Shown here: positions 24,609 through 37,244 of the stretch, piece after piece
Numbering within the stretch: the stretch's first letter is position 1
Layout of the letters: the number at the start of each line of letters is the position of its first letter
Origin: Candidatus Rokuibacteriota bacterium
GTDB taxonomy: Bacteria; Methylomirabilota; Methylomirabilia; Rokubacteriales; CSP1-6
Length of the DNA: 61,694 nucleotides
Direction of reading: 5' to 3'
Assembly (NCBI GenBank): GCA_016184125.1
Contig: JACPDG010000055.1
Coordinates: 1-61,694 of the forward strand
Program-made: the position numbers and the translations under genes
The notes under the pieces: generated by a model
Told to the model about the DNA's origin: nothing
Database searches by the model: none
What the model saw: the letters and a program-made list of their open reading frames with translations, nothing else

Positions 24609-25307
24609 CTAGCGCGGCAGGACGATCCGGTCGAAGGCCTCCGCGTACGCGTAGCCGTACGGCTTCCCGATCTCGCCCGCGCGCTCGCGCACGCGGCGCT
24701 CGGCGGCCGTGAAGTCCTTCACCTGGCTGACGTGGCAGGCGAGGGCCTTGAGCTTGAGGTCCATCGTGTCCGTGATGTCGACGGCGAAATGCGGGGTCTC
24801 CCACTGCATCAGGTGAACCTCGCGCACCTTGTGCGGCTCGTACTCCGGGAGCAACTCGGGAAACGCCATGTGATCACGCGCGAGCGGGTACACGCAGTCG
24901 AGCACCACGCCGGCGGTGATCCGGTGGTCACGGTGCGACGCGTAGAGGTTGTAGGTCCGGTGCGGGTTCTGCGCGATGATCAGGTCCGGCCGCCACCGGC
25001 GGATCTGGCGCGTGACGTCAAGCCGGAACTGTCGCGTGTCCTCCAGCTCGCCGTCGTCGTAGCCGAGGAAGACGACGTGCGAGACGCCGAGCACGCGCGC
25101 GGCGTTTCGCTGCTCCTCCTCGCGGATCTTCGCGAGATGCGCGGGCGTCGTCGTCCGGTCGGCGGAGCCCTTGTTGCCGTTCGTGGCGATGACGTAGACC
25201 ACGTCACGCCCTTCCCCGGTGAGCTTCGCGACCGCCCCTCCCGCGCCGAACTCCGAGTCGTCCGGGTGCGCGGTCACGACCATCACGCGCTTGATCTCGT
25301 GCGCCAT
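24609..25307 (-). CDS. PIG-L/LmbE family N-deacetylase
   Basis: 232 residues. AHPDDSEFGAGG at residues 13-24 carries the zinc ligand and catalytic Asp; YASHRDHR supplies the other metal ligands. The family removes acetyl groups from GlcNAc-type conjugates (bacillithiol or mycothiol precursors, glycolipids, antibiotics). First gene of the four-gene minus operon; the start has AAAGGAGA nine bases upstream. The real substrate cannot be told; a thiol-cofactor role is one possibility but no partner glycosyltransferase is in the window. Confidence 0.88.
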   Translation of the reverse strand: MAHEIKRVMVVTAHPDDSEFGAGGAVAKLTGEGRDVVYVIATNGNKGSADRTTTPAHLAKIREEEQRNAARVLGVSHVVFLGYDDGELEDTRQFRLDVTRQIRRWRPDLIIAQNPHRTYNLYASHRDHRITAGVVLDCVYPLARDHMAFPELLPEYEPHKVREVHLMQWETPHFAVDITDTMDLKLKALACHVSQVKDFTAAERRVRERAGEIGKPYGYAYAEAFDRIVLPR

Positions 25308-25324
25308 CGGTCTCCTTTACCTCC

Positions 25325-25460
25325 ATGGGGGGACTATCGAAGCCCCCCAAGCCCCCCGCGCTCGGAACCGCCCCGGCAGAGCCGTGGCGCTCCTCGACCA
25401 CCGTCCCGGCAAAACCCCGGTACGGCCCTCGACGATCCGATTCGTTCAGGGGTTCTGACA
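25325..25460 (+). repeat. Dispersed GC-rich hairpin repeat, copy 1
   Basis: Begins with GGGGGGACTATCGAAG followed by CCCCCC, continues through AAGCCCCCCGCGCTCGG and two CCGGCA-containing stretches, and ends CGATTCGTTCAGGGG. The same start and end words recur at 27328-27625. It fills most of the 295-bp gap between the PIG-L start and the next gene; the rest of the gap holds the promoter at 25585. Confidence 0.65.
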
Positions 25461-25584
25461 CGTCGTGTGCGATGCGTGTCGAGCGCGGCGCGACGGCGTC
25501 GTGCGCCTCGGGCGACACGACTGCATACGATACACCAGCCCGCCGCACGCTGCGGGGAGTGCGGGAGCCGCCGGAGCGCGCTGC

Positions 25585-25590
25585 TATAAT
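25585..25590 (+). promoter_or_regulatory. -10 box TATAAT, short-leader promoter
   Basis: A perfect TATAAT with 12 bases to the ATG at 25603; the leader would be about six nt. No good -35 element is visible at 16-18 bp upstream. Confidence 0.5.
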
Positions 25591-25602
25591 CGCCGCGTCG
25601 CC

Positions 25603-25854
25603 ATGCCCGATCTGCGTCGCGCCGGGCTCGTCACGCTGCTCGTTCTCGCCGCCGGCGGTCTTGCTCTCGCGCTCGCGCCCTTCGACCTCGGGGCCATCCG
25701 TCTTGCCGGCGTCAGCCTGCTCTGGTGGTACGTGGGGCTGATCGCGCCGGCGGTGGCGGTCGCGCTCGCCGCGTCCGGTCTCATCGCGCGGGGTGACGGC
25801 GAGGAAGTCGTGCCCGGCGATGACGGCACGCGGCGCCCACCGGGCGGCGAATGA
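25603..25854 (+). CDS. Small membrane protein of unknown function
   Basis: 83 residues with two clear membrane helices (AGLVTLLVLAAGGLALALA and LLWWYVGLIAPAVAVALAA) and a charged Asp/Glu-rich tail. I do not recognise a family. It starts 12 bases after a perfect TATAAT. Its stop overlaps the start of the following polytopic protein (ATGA), so the two are translationally coupled and may form a membrane complex. Confidence 0.65.
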   Translation: MPDLRRAGLVTLLVLAAGGLALALAPFDLGAIRLAGVSLLWWYVGLIAPAVAVALAASGLIARGDGEEVVPGDDGTRRPPGGE

Positions 25855-27446
25855 CGTCATTCGGACGCATCGCCGCGTGGACGGGGCCGGTGACGTTCGT
25901 CGCGCTCGCGTCGCGGGTGTTCTCGGGCGAGCCGGACGGGCCGATCCTCGTGTTGCTTGCGATGGTCGCGCCGCTCGTCGCCCTGCTCCGCCGCGAGGAC
26001 CGGTTGCCGCCGACAGGCGCGACCGCGGTGCTGGCGCTCCCGGGTCTGGCGGTCGTGCTGTGGGCGAACGTGCTGCTCGTCGTCGACCTCGGGCGGCAGC
26101 ACGGGGTGGAGCCCCGGGTCGTCCTACCGGCCATTGCCGTGGTGCTGCTGGTACCGGTCCTGGCTCGAGGCGCGCGAGTGCCCGAGCCCTCCTCGGCTGC
26201 GGCACCGGCGAGCGGCGGGACTGCGATCGCGGGCTCGCGGCTCGGCGCGGCGGGCGTCGGGGGCCTCGTCCTCGCGCTCGGCATGCTCGGCGCGTCGACC
26301 GGCGCCACGCCCTGGCGTGCGTGGGCGCTCGTCGCCTCGCGGCCGGCCCTCGTGTTCGCCGAGGGCAGCGTCTCGAGCACCGACGGCCGCAGGATGGCCG
26401 CGCCCGCGACGCTGACGTTCGTCGAGCCGCATCGCGTGACCGCCGTGTCCGACGCCACCGTCAAGGTCCTCGAGAGCGACGGGGGTCGACCCGGTGTGCG
26501 AGAGCACACGCTGACTCGCGGCCAGTCGGTGATGCTCCGGACGGGCGACCGGCTCGTCGTGAGCGCCGGCACACGGATCAGGTTCGAGCAGGGCAAGCGC
26601 GTGCCGGCGGGTGTGCCGTCCGGCGTGGCGTGGGCCGATCCGCGCGGCCGACACGGCGCGCGTGCCGGTGTCGAGGTTGCTGGCGTGTCGATCACGATGC
26701 TCGGCGCCGCGCTCGCGCTGCTGGTACCCGGCAAGCGGGTTCGCCGGGTGGAGGCGGTCGGTGTGCCGGCCGGTGCGGCGAGCTTCGCGCTCGCCGCCGG
26801 CGCGTGGGGCGTCTACGCGATGTACGCGGCGCCGGACCTGCTGGTCGGCGCGACGATGCTGGCGCCGCTCACGGAGCTGTCGTCGGTCGGCGGCGCGATC
26901 CACGGCCGACTCATCGGCAGCGTGGTCGTCGTTGCACTCGGCGCGCTCTTTGCCGGTCTCGGCTCGTCGCTCGCCGCGCGGGTGATCGCCGTCGGGACGG
27001 CCCTCGCGCCGGCGTCGGTCTCGCCCGCGCGGTTCGCGCCCGGCGTGTGGATCGCGATCTGCGGTGTCGCCGTCGCGTTCGGCGTGTCGCCAGCCGACCC
27101 GTGGCGTGTGCTGCTCGTCGGTCTCGGCCTGCTGGCGTGCACCTGGGCGGCGCCTGCGCTCGCGACCGCCGACCGGCGCGCGTGGCTCGCGGGCGCCGCG
27201 GCCGGCGCGCTCACCTTCGCAGCTCTCGCCCTCCCGGCGGTCCTGGGCGCGACAGCATCGACCGTCGCCGCGTATCCGGCGCTCGTCGCCGCCCCACTCG
27301 CCTGGGCCACCGCGCGCGTCGTGAGATTGGGGGGACTATCGAAGCCCCCCAAGCCCCCCGCGCTCGCACGCGCCCCGGGGGGGGTGCGGACGCACCCGAG
27401 GGACCCGGGGCGCGGCTCGACACACCGATTCGTTCACGGGGACTGA
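25851..27446 (+). CDS. Polytopic membrane protein of unknown function; C-terminus encoded by a repeat
   Basis: 531 residues with roughly a dozen membrane helices and one extramembrane beta-rich stretch in the middle (residues about 165-265; TLTRGQSVMLRTGDRLVVSA), resembling a FecR/SH3-like fold only loosely. No family recognised. From about residue 493 the sequence (GGLSKPPKPPALA onward) is read from dispersed repeat copy 2, so the original stop was probably lost or lies just before the repeat. Coupled by ATGA to the small membrane protein upstream. Confidence 0.6.
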   Translation: MTSFGRIAAWTGPVTFVALASRVFSGEPDGPILVLLAMVAPLVALLRREDRLPPTGATAVLALPGLAVVLWANVLLVVDLGRQHGVEPRVVLPAIAVVLLVPVLARGARVPEPSSAAAPASGGTAIAGSRLGAAGVGGLVLALGMLGASTGATPWRAWALVASRPALVFAEGSVSSTDGRRMAAPATLTFVEPHRVTAVSDATVKVLESDGGRPGVREHTLTRGQSVMLRTGDRLVVSAGTRIRFEQGKRVPAGVPSGVAWADPRGRHGARAGVEVAGVSITMLGAALALLVPGKRVRRVEAVGVPAGAASFALAAGAWGVYAMYAAPDLLVGATMLAPLTELSSVGGAIHGRLIGSVVVVALGALFAGLGSSLAARVIAVGTALAPASVSPARFAPGVWIAICGVAVAFGVSPADPWRVLLVGLGLLACTWAAPALATADRRAWLAGAAAGALTFAALALPAVLGATASTVAAYPALVAAPLAWATARVVRLGGLSKPPKPPALARAPGGVRTHPRDPGRGSTHRFVHGD

Positions 27447-27625
27447 GAGCATGGGGGGCTTCGATAGTCCCCCCATGATCGAGGGCTCCTGAACGAATCG
27501 CGGTGGTCGAGGGCCGTCCCGGGTTCCGCGGGTGCGTCCGCGCACCACGGGTGCGTCCGCGCACCCCCCCGGGACGGCTCCGAGCGCTGGGGGGTATGGG
27601 GGGCCATTTCGGGGCCCCCCATGAT
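27328..27625. repeat. Dispersed hairpin repeat, copies 2a and 2b in inverted orientation
   Basis: Copy 2a (27328-27445) starts GGGGGGACTATCGAAG as at 25327 and ends CGATTCGTTCACGGGG. Copy 2b (27451-27625) is inverted: CATGGGGGGCTTCGATAG then CCTGAACGAATCG, with a final hairpin GGGGGGCCATTTCGGGGC. Together they fill the gap between the polytopic protein and uvrA and supply the end of the former. Confidence 0.65.
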
Positions 27626-27682
27626 CGCTGACGGCCGGCGCAGTTGCCCCGCGCACCCGCCGCTGACACAATAAGCGTCCAC

Positions 27683-30463
<2,781 letters not shown>

Positions 30464-30470
30464 CCGTCTC

Positions 30471-31898
30471 ATGCGCCGGACCAAGATCGTCTGCACCATC
30501 GGCCCCTCGAGCGCCGGCGCGGCCGAGCTCGACCGGCTCGCCGGCGCGGGCATGGGAGTCGCGCGGCTCAACTTCTCTCACGGCAGCCACGCGGACCACG
30601 CCGACGTGATCAAGCGGATCCGGGACGGCGAGGCGCGGTGGGGCCGTCCGATCGCGGTTCTGCAGGACCTCCAGGGGCCGAAGATCCGGCTCGGGACGTT
30701 CGGTGAGGCGGGCGGTGGCCGCGTCGATCTCGAGGCGGGGCGGCCGTTCGTCCTCACCGCGAAGCCGGTCGTCGGCACTGCCGAGCGCGCCTCCGTGAAC
30801 CCGCCCGAGGTGCTCGCCGAGGTCCGGCCGGGCGATCAGATCCTGATGGACGACGGCATGATCCAGCTGCGGGTGGATGCGGCGACCGGCGACGAGGTCC
30901 GCTGCACGGTCCTCGCCGGCGGACGCGTCAGCGACCACAAGGGCGTGTCCCTTCCGCACGTGCCGGTGCCCGTGTCGTGCCTGACGGAGAAGGACCGCGC
31001 CGACCTCAGGTTCGGCGTCGAGCAGGGTGTGGACTTCATCGCCGTGTCGTTCGTCCGCTCCGCGGCCGACATCCGGGAGGCGCGTCGTGAGCTGAACGCG
31101 CTCGGCGCCGAGCTGCCGATCGTCGCGAAGCTCGAGCGCCAGGAGGTGCTCGCGAACCTCCCGGGCATTCTCACGCTGGTCGACGCCGTGATGGTGGCGC
31201 GCGGCGACCTCGGCCTCGATGTCCCGCTCGAGGACGTTCCGCACATCCAGAAGGAGATCATCCGCCAGGCGCGCGCGGCGAAGGTGCCGGTGATCGTCGC
31301 GACCCAGATGCTGGAGTCGATGGTCACGCACATCCGCCCGACGCGCGCCGAGGTCTCCGACGTGGCGACGGCGATCTTCGACGGCGCCGACGCCATCATG
31401 CTGTCGGCGGAGACCGCGACCGGACGGTATCCCGTCGAGGCGGTCCAGCTCATGGCGCGCGTCGCCGAGCGCGCCGAGGCCGCCGCGCTCGGGCTCGTCA
31501 CCCCGCGGCACCGTCCGGAGCGCGTCGGCTTCCCCGAGGCGATCTCGGAGGCCGCGGCGAACGCGGCTCGGGTGCTGGGGGCGCGCGCCATCGTCGCGTT
31601 CACGCAGTCGGGGTTCTCCGCGCGGCTGATCTCCCAGGAGCGCCCGGAGGTGCCGATCATCGCGCTGACACCGTTCGTCGAGGTGCAGCGCCGGCTCGCG
31701 CTGAGCTGGGGCGTGTCCTCGCGCCTGATCCGGAAGGTCGAGACCACCGACGCGATGCTCGACGAGATCGAGGCGACGCTGCTCGCCGACGGCTCGGTCC
31801 GGCCCAACGAGACCCTGGTCATCATCTCGGGATCGCCGATGTGGGTGGCGGGCACGACGAACCTCCTGAAGCTCCACCGCGTGGGCGAGCGGCACTGA
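30471..31898 (+). CDS. pyk: Pyruvate kinase
   Basis: 475 residues, full length. It begins RRTKIVCTIGPSS; LNFSHGSHADH, VLQDLQGPKIRLG, MVARGDLGLDVP and ATQMLESM are the nucleotide/PEP, Mg2+ and family signatures, and the C-terminal allosteric domain is intact. It converts phosphoenolpyruvate and ADP to pyruvate and ATP. It starts 7 bp after uvrA and its 3' end overlaps the likely start of the sensor kinase gene by 58 nt. Confidence 0.95.
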   Translation: MRRTKIVCTIGPSSAGAAELDRLAGAGMGVARLNFSHGSHADHADVIKRIRDGEARWGRPIAVLQDLQGPKIRLGTFGEAGGGRVDLEAGRPFVLTAKPVVGTAERASVNPPEVLAEVRPGDQILMDDGMIQLRVDAATGDEVRCTVLAGGRVSDHKGVSLPHVPVPVSCLTEKDRADLRFGVEQGVDFIAVSFVRSAADIREARRELNALGAELPIVAKLERQEVLANLPGILTLVDAVMVARGDLGLDVPLEDVPHIQKEIIRQARAAKVPVIVATQMLESMVTHIRPTRAEVSDVATAIFDGADAIMLSAETATGRYPVEAVQLMARVAERAEAAALGLVTPRHRPERVGFPEAISEAAANAARVLGARAIVAFTQSGFSARLISQERPEVPIIALTPFVEVQRRLALSWGVSSRLIRKVETTDAMLDEIEATLLADGSVRPNETLVIISGSPMWVAGTTNLLKLHRVGERH

Positions 31899-34800
31899 AG
31901 AAGCGGTCGGCGCGCGGTCCGGGACGCCACGAGGCGGGACGGCGGCCGCCATCGAGCCCGGCGGCCCGCGCGCAGCAGGCGCGCCTCGCGGCGCTCCTGG
32001 AGATCTCCGCGAAGATCACCGCGCTCACGCCCCCGGAGCCGCTGCTGCGCACCATCGCGGAGGCGGCCGCGCAGCTGCTGGGCGCCGACAGCGTCGGCTT
32101 CCGCCTGGTCGACGGCGACGACCTCGTCCTCGCCGGCATCGTGGGACCCGAGCGCGACACCTCGTTCCTGCCGAGGATCCGCATCGGCGACAGCCTCGCG
32201 GGGCGCGTCGTGTCGGAGAACCGCAGTGTGGCCGTCCCCATCGACGACGTGACCGACGTCATCGTGCCCGAGCACCTGGCGTTCTTCCGTCGCCGCGGCT
32301 ACACGCACTTCCTCGGCGTGCCGGTCCGGGCCGGCAGCCGGCTGGTCGGTGTGCTGTCGGTTCGCGCCGCGCGGTCGTTCACGCCGGACGACGTGGCGCT
32401 CGCCGAGACCTTCGCGGCCCAGGCGGCGGTGGCGCTCGAGAACGCGCGGCTGTACGACGAGGCCGAGCGGGCGCGGCAGCAGGCGGAGGGGCGCGCCCGG
32501 CGGCTCGCAGCGCTCACGGCGGTCACGCGGCTCATGACGTCCGCGCCGGATCGCGAGAAGGTCTTCGATGCCGTCGCCGTGGCCGCGACGGCGCTGCTCG
32601 GCGCGAAGATGGCGCGGATCTGGGTGGCGGACCCGGTCGCGCGGGTCCTCCGCGCACGCGGCGGCCACGGGATCGACGCCCGGGCCGAGCGGGCGATGAC
32701 GGATTTCCGGGACATCCCGTTCGGCCGGGGCGTCGTCGGAGCGGTCTTCGAGTCCGGGCAGCCCCAGCACGTCGCCGACGTCCAGGAGGACGCGCGCTGG
32801 CACAACCAGCGCCTCGCGCGTCATGCCGGGCTGCACGGCTACGTCGGGTTCCCGCTGACGGCGGGCGGACGCACGCTCGGCGTGCTCTCGATCCTCTTCG
32901 GCGAGCGCCGGCCCTGGGACGAGGAGAGCCAGGAGCTCGGGACGCTGCTCGCGAGCCACGCGGCCGTCGCGATCAGCAACATCGAGCTGTATGAGGCCGT
33001 CGAGGTGCGCGCCAGCCGCCTGACCACGCTGGCGCGGCTGAGCCGGCTCGTGTCGTCGTCCCTCGACGGCGCGGCCGTGCTGCGCGGCATCGCGAGCGCC
33101 GCCGCCGAGCTCGTGAAGGCGCCGCTCGTGCACATCTGGCTCGCGGATGAGACCGAGCGCACGCTCGAGATCGTCGCGTCGTCGGACGGGCGCACGACCG
33201 CTGCCCCGTCGATGCGCGTCGGGGTGGGGGAGGGCGCCGCGGGGCTCGTGGCCACGCGGCGTGAGGCCCTCGGCATCGACGACGTGACGACGGACGATCG
33301 GTTCGTCAACCGCGAGTGGGCGCGTCGCGAAGGGTTCCGGAGCTTCTACGGCGTGCCGATCGTCCTCGAGGACGAGCTCCTCGGCGTGCTCGCGCTGATC
33401 GGCCGCGAGCCGTTCCGCTTCGGTCCGGACGATCACGAGCTGCTCGACACGTTCGTCGCGCACGCCGCGGTCGCGATCCGCAACGCGCGCCTGTACCGCG
33501 AGGCGCGCGAGTACGCCGAGCGCCTGCGCGCGCTCGAGAGCGTCAACCGGCTCGTCTCATCGTCGCTGAACGTGGAGGAGGTCCTGGCAAACGTCGCGCG
33601 CGCGGCCGCCCGGTTCTTCGACGCGGCCTCGGTCAGCGTCTGGAGCTTCGACGCGGCGGCGCGCCGGCTCCACCGCGCGTTCTTCCACGGCGACCCGGAG
33701 ATCGGCCGCGCGCTCCACACGGAGCTCGCGCTGGGCGAAGGCATCGTCGGCTGGTGCGTGCTCCACCGGCAGCCGATCATGTGGGCGGACGCCGCCGACG
33801 ACGAGCGCGTGATCGACGGTCAGCGCCTCGTGGCCCGCGGGCTCCGGTACTTCACGGCGTTTCCGGTCGGCATCGGCGAGCGGATCCTCGGCGCCTTCGT
33901 CGTGTACCGCGCGACGCCGGCGCGCATGCCCGGCGAGACGGCGTCGCTGCTCGGCTCGCTGGCCGCGCAGGCCGCCGTCGCGCTCGATCACGCGCGGCTC
34001 TACTCGGAGACGACGCGCCGGCTCGAGGAGACCGCGGCGCTGCTCGAGGTCGCGGAGATCCTCGGCTCGACGCTCGAGTCCCGCCAGCTGCTCAAGCGCG
34101 TGGCCATGAAGGTCGCCCAGGTGTGCCGCGTCGACCGCTGCAGCGTCGAGCGCTGGGACGGCGACCGTGTCGTCCCGGTGATGTCCCAGTTCGCCGATGG
34201 CCGTCACCGGCCCGAGCTGTGGGAGGCGTTCCATCGGCTCACGCCGCACTCGCCGCGCAGCGTGCCGGCGCACGCGCGGGCGATCGAGACGCGGCGGGCG
34301 GTCGTGATCGACGACGTGGCGGCCACGGACGAGATTCCCCGGCAGTGGGCCGAGGTCTTTGGGCTGAAGTCCTACCTGGCCGTGCCGCTCGTCGTGCAGG
34401 ATCGCGTGATCGGCGTCATGAGCCTGGATTACTGCGCGCGCCCGACCCGCTTCGAGCAGTGGCAGGTCGACCTCGCCACGACCATCGCCGGACAGTTCGC
34501 GCTCGCGATCGAGAACACGCGCCTCTACGAAGAAGCGCGCACGCGCCTGCGCGAGACGAGCACGCTCGTGGCCGTCGGCCGGGCGCTGTCCGAGCCGGGT
34601 CCCGTGGAGGAGGTCATGCGTCGCGTGGGGCGCGAGGTCGGGCTGGCGTTCGAGGCCGACAGCGTCGGCGCGTACCTCGTCGACGAGCGGCGGGAATCGC
34701 TGGTCGGCATCGCCGGGTACCGCGTGCCCCCCGAGCTGCGCGCGCACTTCGCATCACGACCGCTCGTGCTGAACCGGCTCCCGGCGCTCGCTTCGGCGTG

Positions 34801-37231
34801 GCGCGAGGGGCGGGCCGTCCACTCCTCGCATCCGTTCGGCGACCCCCGCTTCGACCAGGAGTGGCTCCGGGGACTCCCCGATCACTCCGTCGTGTTCGCG
34901 TCGGCGACCGCGCACGGCGAGCCGGTGGGCGCGCTGTTCCTCGTCTGGTGGCGGCCCGGGCGCGTGTTCAAGCCGGCCGAGCTCCGGCTGCTCGAGGCCG
35001 TCGCGCGCCAGGTCGGTCTGGCGATGGACAACGCCGAGCTCGCGCGGCAGCGCGAGGTCAGGCTGCGCGAGACCGAGGCCCTCCTCTCGGTCAGTCGAGC
35101 GCTCGGCTCCACGCTCGATCTGCCGAGCCTGCTCCGCCACCTCCTGCGTCAGGTGATGCGGACGATCGACGCGGACACCGTCGGCGTGTGGATTCTCGCC
35201 GCGGATGGCGAGTCACTGGAACCGCTCGCGGGGTATCGTGTCCCCCCCGACATGCGGGACGCCGCCCGGACGATGCGGCCGTCGATCGTCAGCGATCCGT
35301 TCTACGCCGAGGCCGCACGGACGCGCCGGGCCGTCGTCTCGCACGACGTCGCGTCGGACGCTCGGATCCCGGAGAGCGTCAAGCGATCGCTGCCGCACCG
35401 GAGCCAGCTCTTCGTGCCGATCGTCGTGAACGAGCGCATGATCGGCGGTTTCGCCGCGCTCTGGTTGAGCCGCGCCCGGACGTTTGCGGAGGGCGAGCTC
35501 GCCCTCATGGAGGCGATCGCGAACCCGGCGGGCGTCGCGATCGAGAACGCGCGGCTCTTCCACGAGAACCGGCGCCAGCTCGACGAGCTCCGGGCGCTGC
35601 ACGATCTCTCCCGGGCCGTCACCGGCGAGCTGGATACGAAGACGTTGCTGGAGGCGGTCTACGCGCAGGTCGGGCGCGTCCTCGGGGTGCGCCACATGTT
35701 CGTCCTGCTGCGTGCGGAGTCGCGCGACGGGCTCGAGGTGGGCTTCGCGGTGCACGACGGTGTGCCGGATACCACCACGCCCCGGCCGCATCTGGGCGAG
35801 AGGACCGGACTCGCGCCGATCATCATGCGGACCGGCCGCGCGATCCGCACCGAGGACTACGTCGCCGAGTGCCGCCGCCTCGGCGTCGAGCCGGCGGCGA
35901 GGGCGGTGACGATGCCGCGCTGGCTCGGCGTCCCCATGCGCGCGCGCGACACGATCCTCGGCGCCATGGTCGTCCGGAGCGCGGACCGGTCGTTCAGCGA
36001 GGCGGACGAGCGCCTCCTCGCCAACATCGCGGACCTCGCGGCCCTCGCGCTGCGCAGCGCCGCGCTCTACGAGGAGCGAACGCGGGCCTACCAGGAGCTC
36101 GAGGCCGCGCAGGACCAGCTCGTGCGGACGGAGAAGCTCCGCGCGCTCGGCGAGATGGCGTCCGGCGTGGCGCACGACTTCAACAACCTGCTGGCCGCGA
36201 TCCTCGGCCGCGCGCAGCTCGCGCTCCGCGACGCGCAGGACGCGAAGCTGCGCCACTGGCTCGAGGTCATCGAGCGCGCCGCCCTCGACGGCGCGAAGAC
36301 GGTGCGGCGCCTGCAGGACTTCACGCGCATCCGGCGGGACGAGCCGTTCGTCCCGATCGATCTGAACGAGATCGTCCGCGACGCGCTCGACATGACCCAG
36401 GCGCGCTGGCGCGAGGAGCCGCAGAGCCGGGGCATCCGCGTCGACGTGCGGGCCGACCTCGGCGACGTCCCGGCCGTCGCCGGCGACGCCGCCGAGCTGC
36501 GCGAGGCGTTGACGAACCTGATCCTGAACGCGGTGGATGCGATGCCGCACGGCGGGACGCTCACGCTCGAGACCGGGCCGGTGGCCGGCGGCGTCGAGCT
36601 CCAGGTGCGGGACACGGGCGTCGGGATGCCGGACAGCGTGCGCGGGCGCGTGTTCGATCCGTTCTTCACCACGAAGGGCCCGCGCGGCACCGGCCTGGGG
36701 CTCTCCATCACCTACGGCATCCTGTCGCGCCACGGCGTCGTCATCGCGCTCGACAGCGAGGAGGGCCGGGGCACGACGTTTCGCCTGCTGTTCGCGGCGG
36801 TCGCGGAGGTCGCTGCCGCGGGTCCGCAGCCTGCGGTTGCCGGCGTCGAGCCGGGGCCGACGCTGACGTGCCTGGTGGTGGACGACGACGAGGCGGTGGG
36901 CACGGTCATCGTGGACATGATCGAGGCCAGCGGTCACCGCGCCGTGCTGCTGCACGGGGGCGCGGCCGCGATCGCCCGCTTCCGGGCGGAGCCGTTCCAT
37001 GTCGTGTTCACCGACCTCGCGATGCCGGGCCTGTCCGGCTGGGACGTCGCCCGGGCGGTCAAGGACTGCACGACGCAGGTGCCGGTGTTCATGGTGACCG
37101 GCTTCGGCGTGGAGCTCCCGGACGATTCTCGCCGTGAGCACGTCGACGGCGTGCTCGGGAAACCGCTGAGGATGGAGGACGTCGTCGAGGCGCTCGGGCA
37201 GGCGCAGCGTTATCGCCGGCAGTCCCACTGA
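31841..37231 (+). CDS. Hybrid sensor histidine kinase with eight GAF domains and a receiver
   Basis: 1796 residues. Eight consecutive GAF domains, each opening with a short coiled coil of the type LxxLxxLxxVxRLVSSSLD, fill residues about 45-1420. A HisKA domain follows with the phospho-acceptor His1445 in GVAHDFNNLL, then an HATPase with NLILNAVDAM, DTGVGM and GTGLGLSITYGI, then a receiver with the acceptor Asp1725 in FTDLAMPG. There is no membrane segment, so it is cytoplasmic. The GAF array could bind several small ligands or form a long signalling rod. The start is uncertain: GTG 31841 overlaps pyk by 58 nt; CTG 31895 at the pyk stop is the only nearer near-cognate codon. The cognate output regulator is not in the window. 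Confidence 0.9.
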   Translation: MGGGHDEPPEAPPRGRAALKKRSARGPGRHEAGRRPPSSPAARAQQARLAALLEISAKITALTPPEPLLRTIAEAAAQLLGADSVGFRLVDGDDLVLAGIVGPERDTSFLPRIRIGDSLAGRVVSENRSVAVPIDDVTDVIVPEHLAFFRRRGYTHFLGVPVRAGSRLVGVLSVRAARSFTPDDVALAETFAAQAAVALENARLYDEAERARQQAEGRARRLAALTAVTRLMTSAPDREKVFDAVAVAATALLGAKMARIWVADPVARVLRARGGHGIDARAERAMTDFRDIPFGRGVVGAVFESGQPQHVADVQEDARWHNQRLARHAGLHGYVGFPLTAGGRTLGVLSILFGERRPWDEESQELGTLLASHAAVAISNIELYEAVEVRASRLTTLARLSRLVSSSLDGAAVLRGIASAAAELVKAPLVHIWLADETERTLEIVASSDGRTTAAPSMRVGVGEGAAGLVATRREALGIDDVTTDDRFVNREWARREGFRSFYGVPIVLEDELLGVLALIGREPFRFGPDDHELLDTFVAHAAVAIRNARLYREAREYAERLRALESVNRLVSSSLNVEEVLANVARAAARFFDAASVSVWSFDAAARRLHRAFFHGDPEIGRALHTELALGEGIVGWCVLHRQPIMWADAADDERVIDGQRLVARGLRYFTAFPVGIGERILGAFVVYRATPARMPGETASLLGSLAAQAAVALDHARLYSETTRRLEETAALLEVAEILGSTLESRQLLKRVAMKVAQVCRVDRCSVERWDGDRVVPVMSQFADGRHRPELWEAFHRLTPHSPRSVPAHARAIETRRAVVIDDVAATDEIPRQWAEVFGLKSYLAVPLVVQDRVIGVMSLDYCARPTRFEQWQVDLATTIAGQFALAIENTRLYEEARTRLRETSTLVAVGRALSEPGPVEEVMRRVGREVGLAFEADSVGAYLVDERRESLVGIAGYRVPPELRAHFASRPLVLNRLPALASAWREGRAVHSSHPFGDPRFDQEWLRGLPDHSVVFASATAHGEPVGALFLVWWRPGRVFKPAELRLLEAVARQVGLAMDNAELARQREVRLRETEALLSVSRALGSTLDLPSLLRHLLRQVMRTIDADTVGVWILAADGESLEPLAGYRVPPDMRDAARTMRPSIVSDPFYAEAARTRRAVVSHDVASDARIPESVKRSLPHRSQLFVPIVVNERMIGGFAALWLSRARTFAEGELALMEAIANPAGVAIENARLFHENRRQLDELRALHDLSRAVTGELDTKTLLEAVYAQVGRVLGVRHMFVLLRAESRDGLEVGFAVHDGVPDTTTPRPHLGERTGLAPIIMRTGRAIRTEDYVAECRRLGVEPAARAVTMPRWLGVPMRARDTILGAMVVRSADRSFSEADERLLANIADLAALALRSAALYEERTRAYQELEAAQDQLVRTEKLRALGEMASGVAHDFNNLLAAILGRAQLALRDAQDAKLRHWLEVIERAALDGAKTVRRLQDFTRIRRDEPFVPIDLNEIVRDALDMTQARWREEPQSRGIRVDVRADLGDVPAVAGDAAELREALTNLILNAVDAMPHGGTLTLETGPVAGGVELQVRDTGVGMPDSVRGRVFDPFFTTKGPRGTGLGLSITYGILSRHGVVIALDSEEGRGTTFRLLFAAVAEVAAAGPQPAVAGVEPGPTLTCLVVDDDEAVGTVIVDMIEASGHRAVLLHGGAAAIARFRAEPFHVVFTDLAMPGLSGWDVARAVKDCTTQVPVFMVTGFGVELPDDSRREHVDGVLGKPLRMEDVVEALGQAQRYRRQSH

Positions 37232-37244
37232 ACGGAGGACACGC

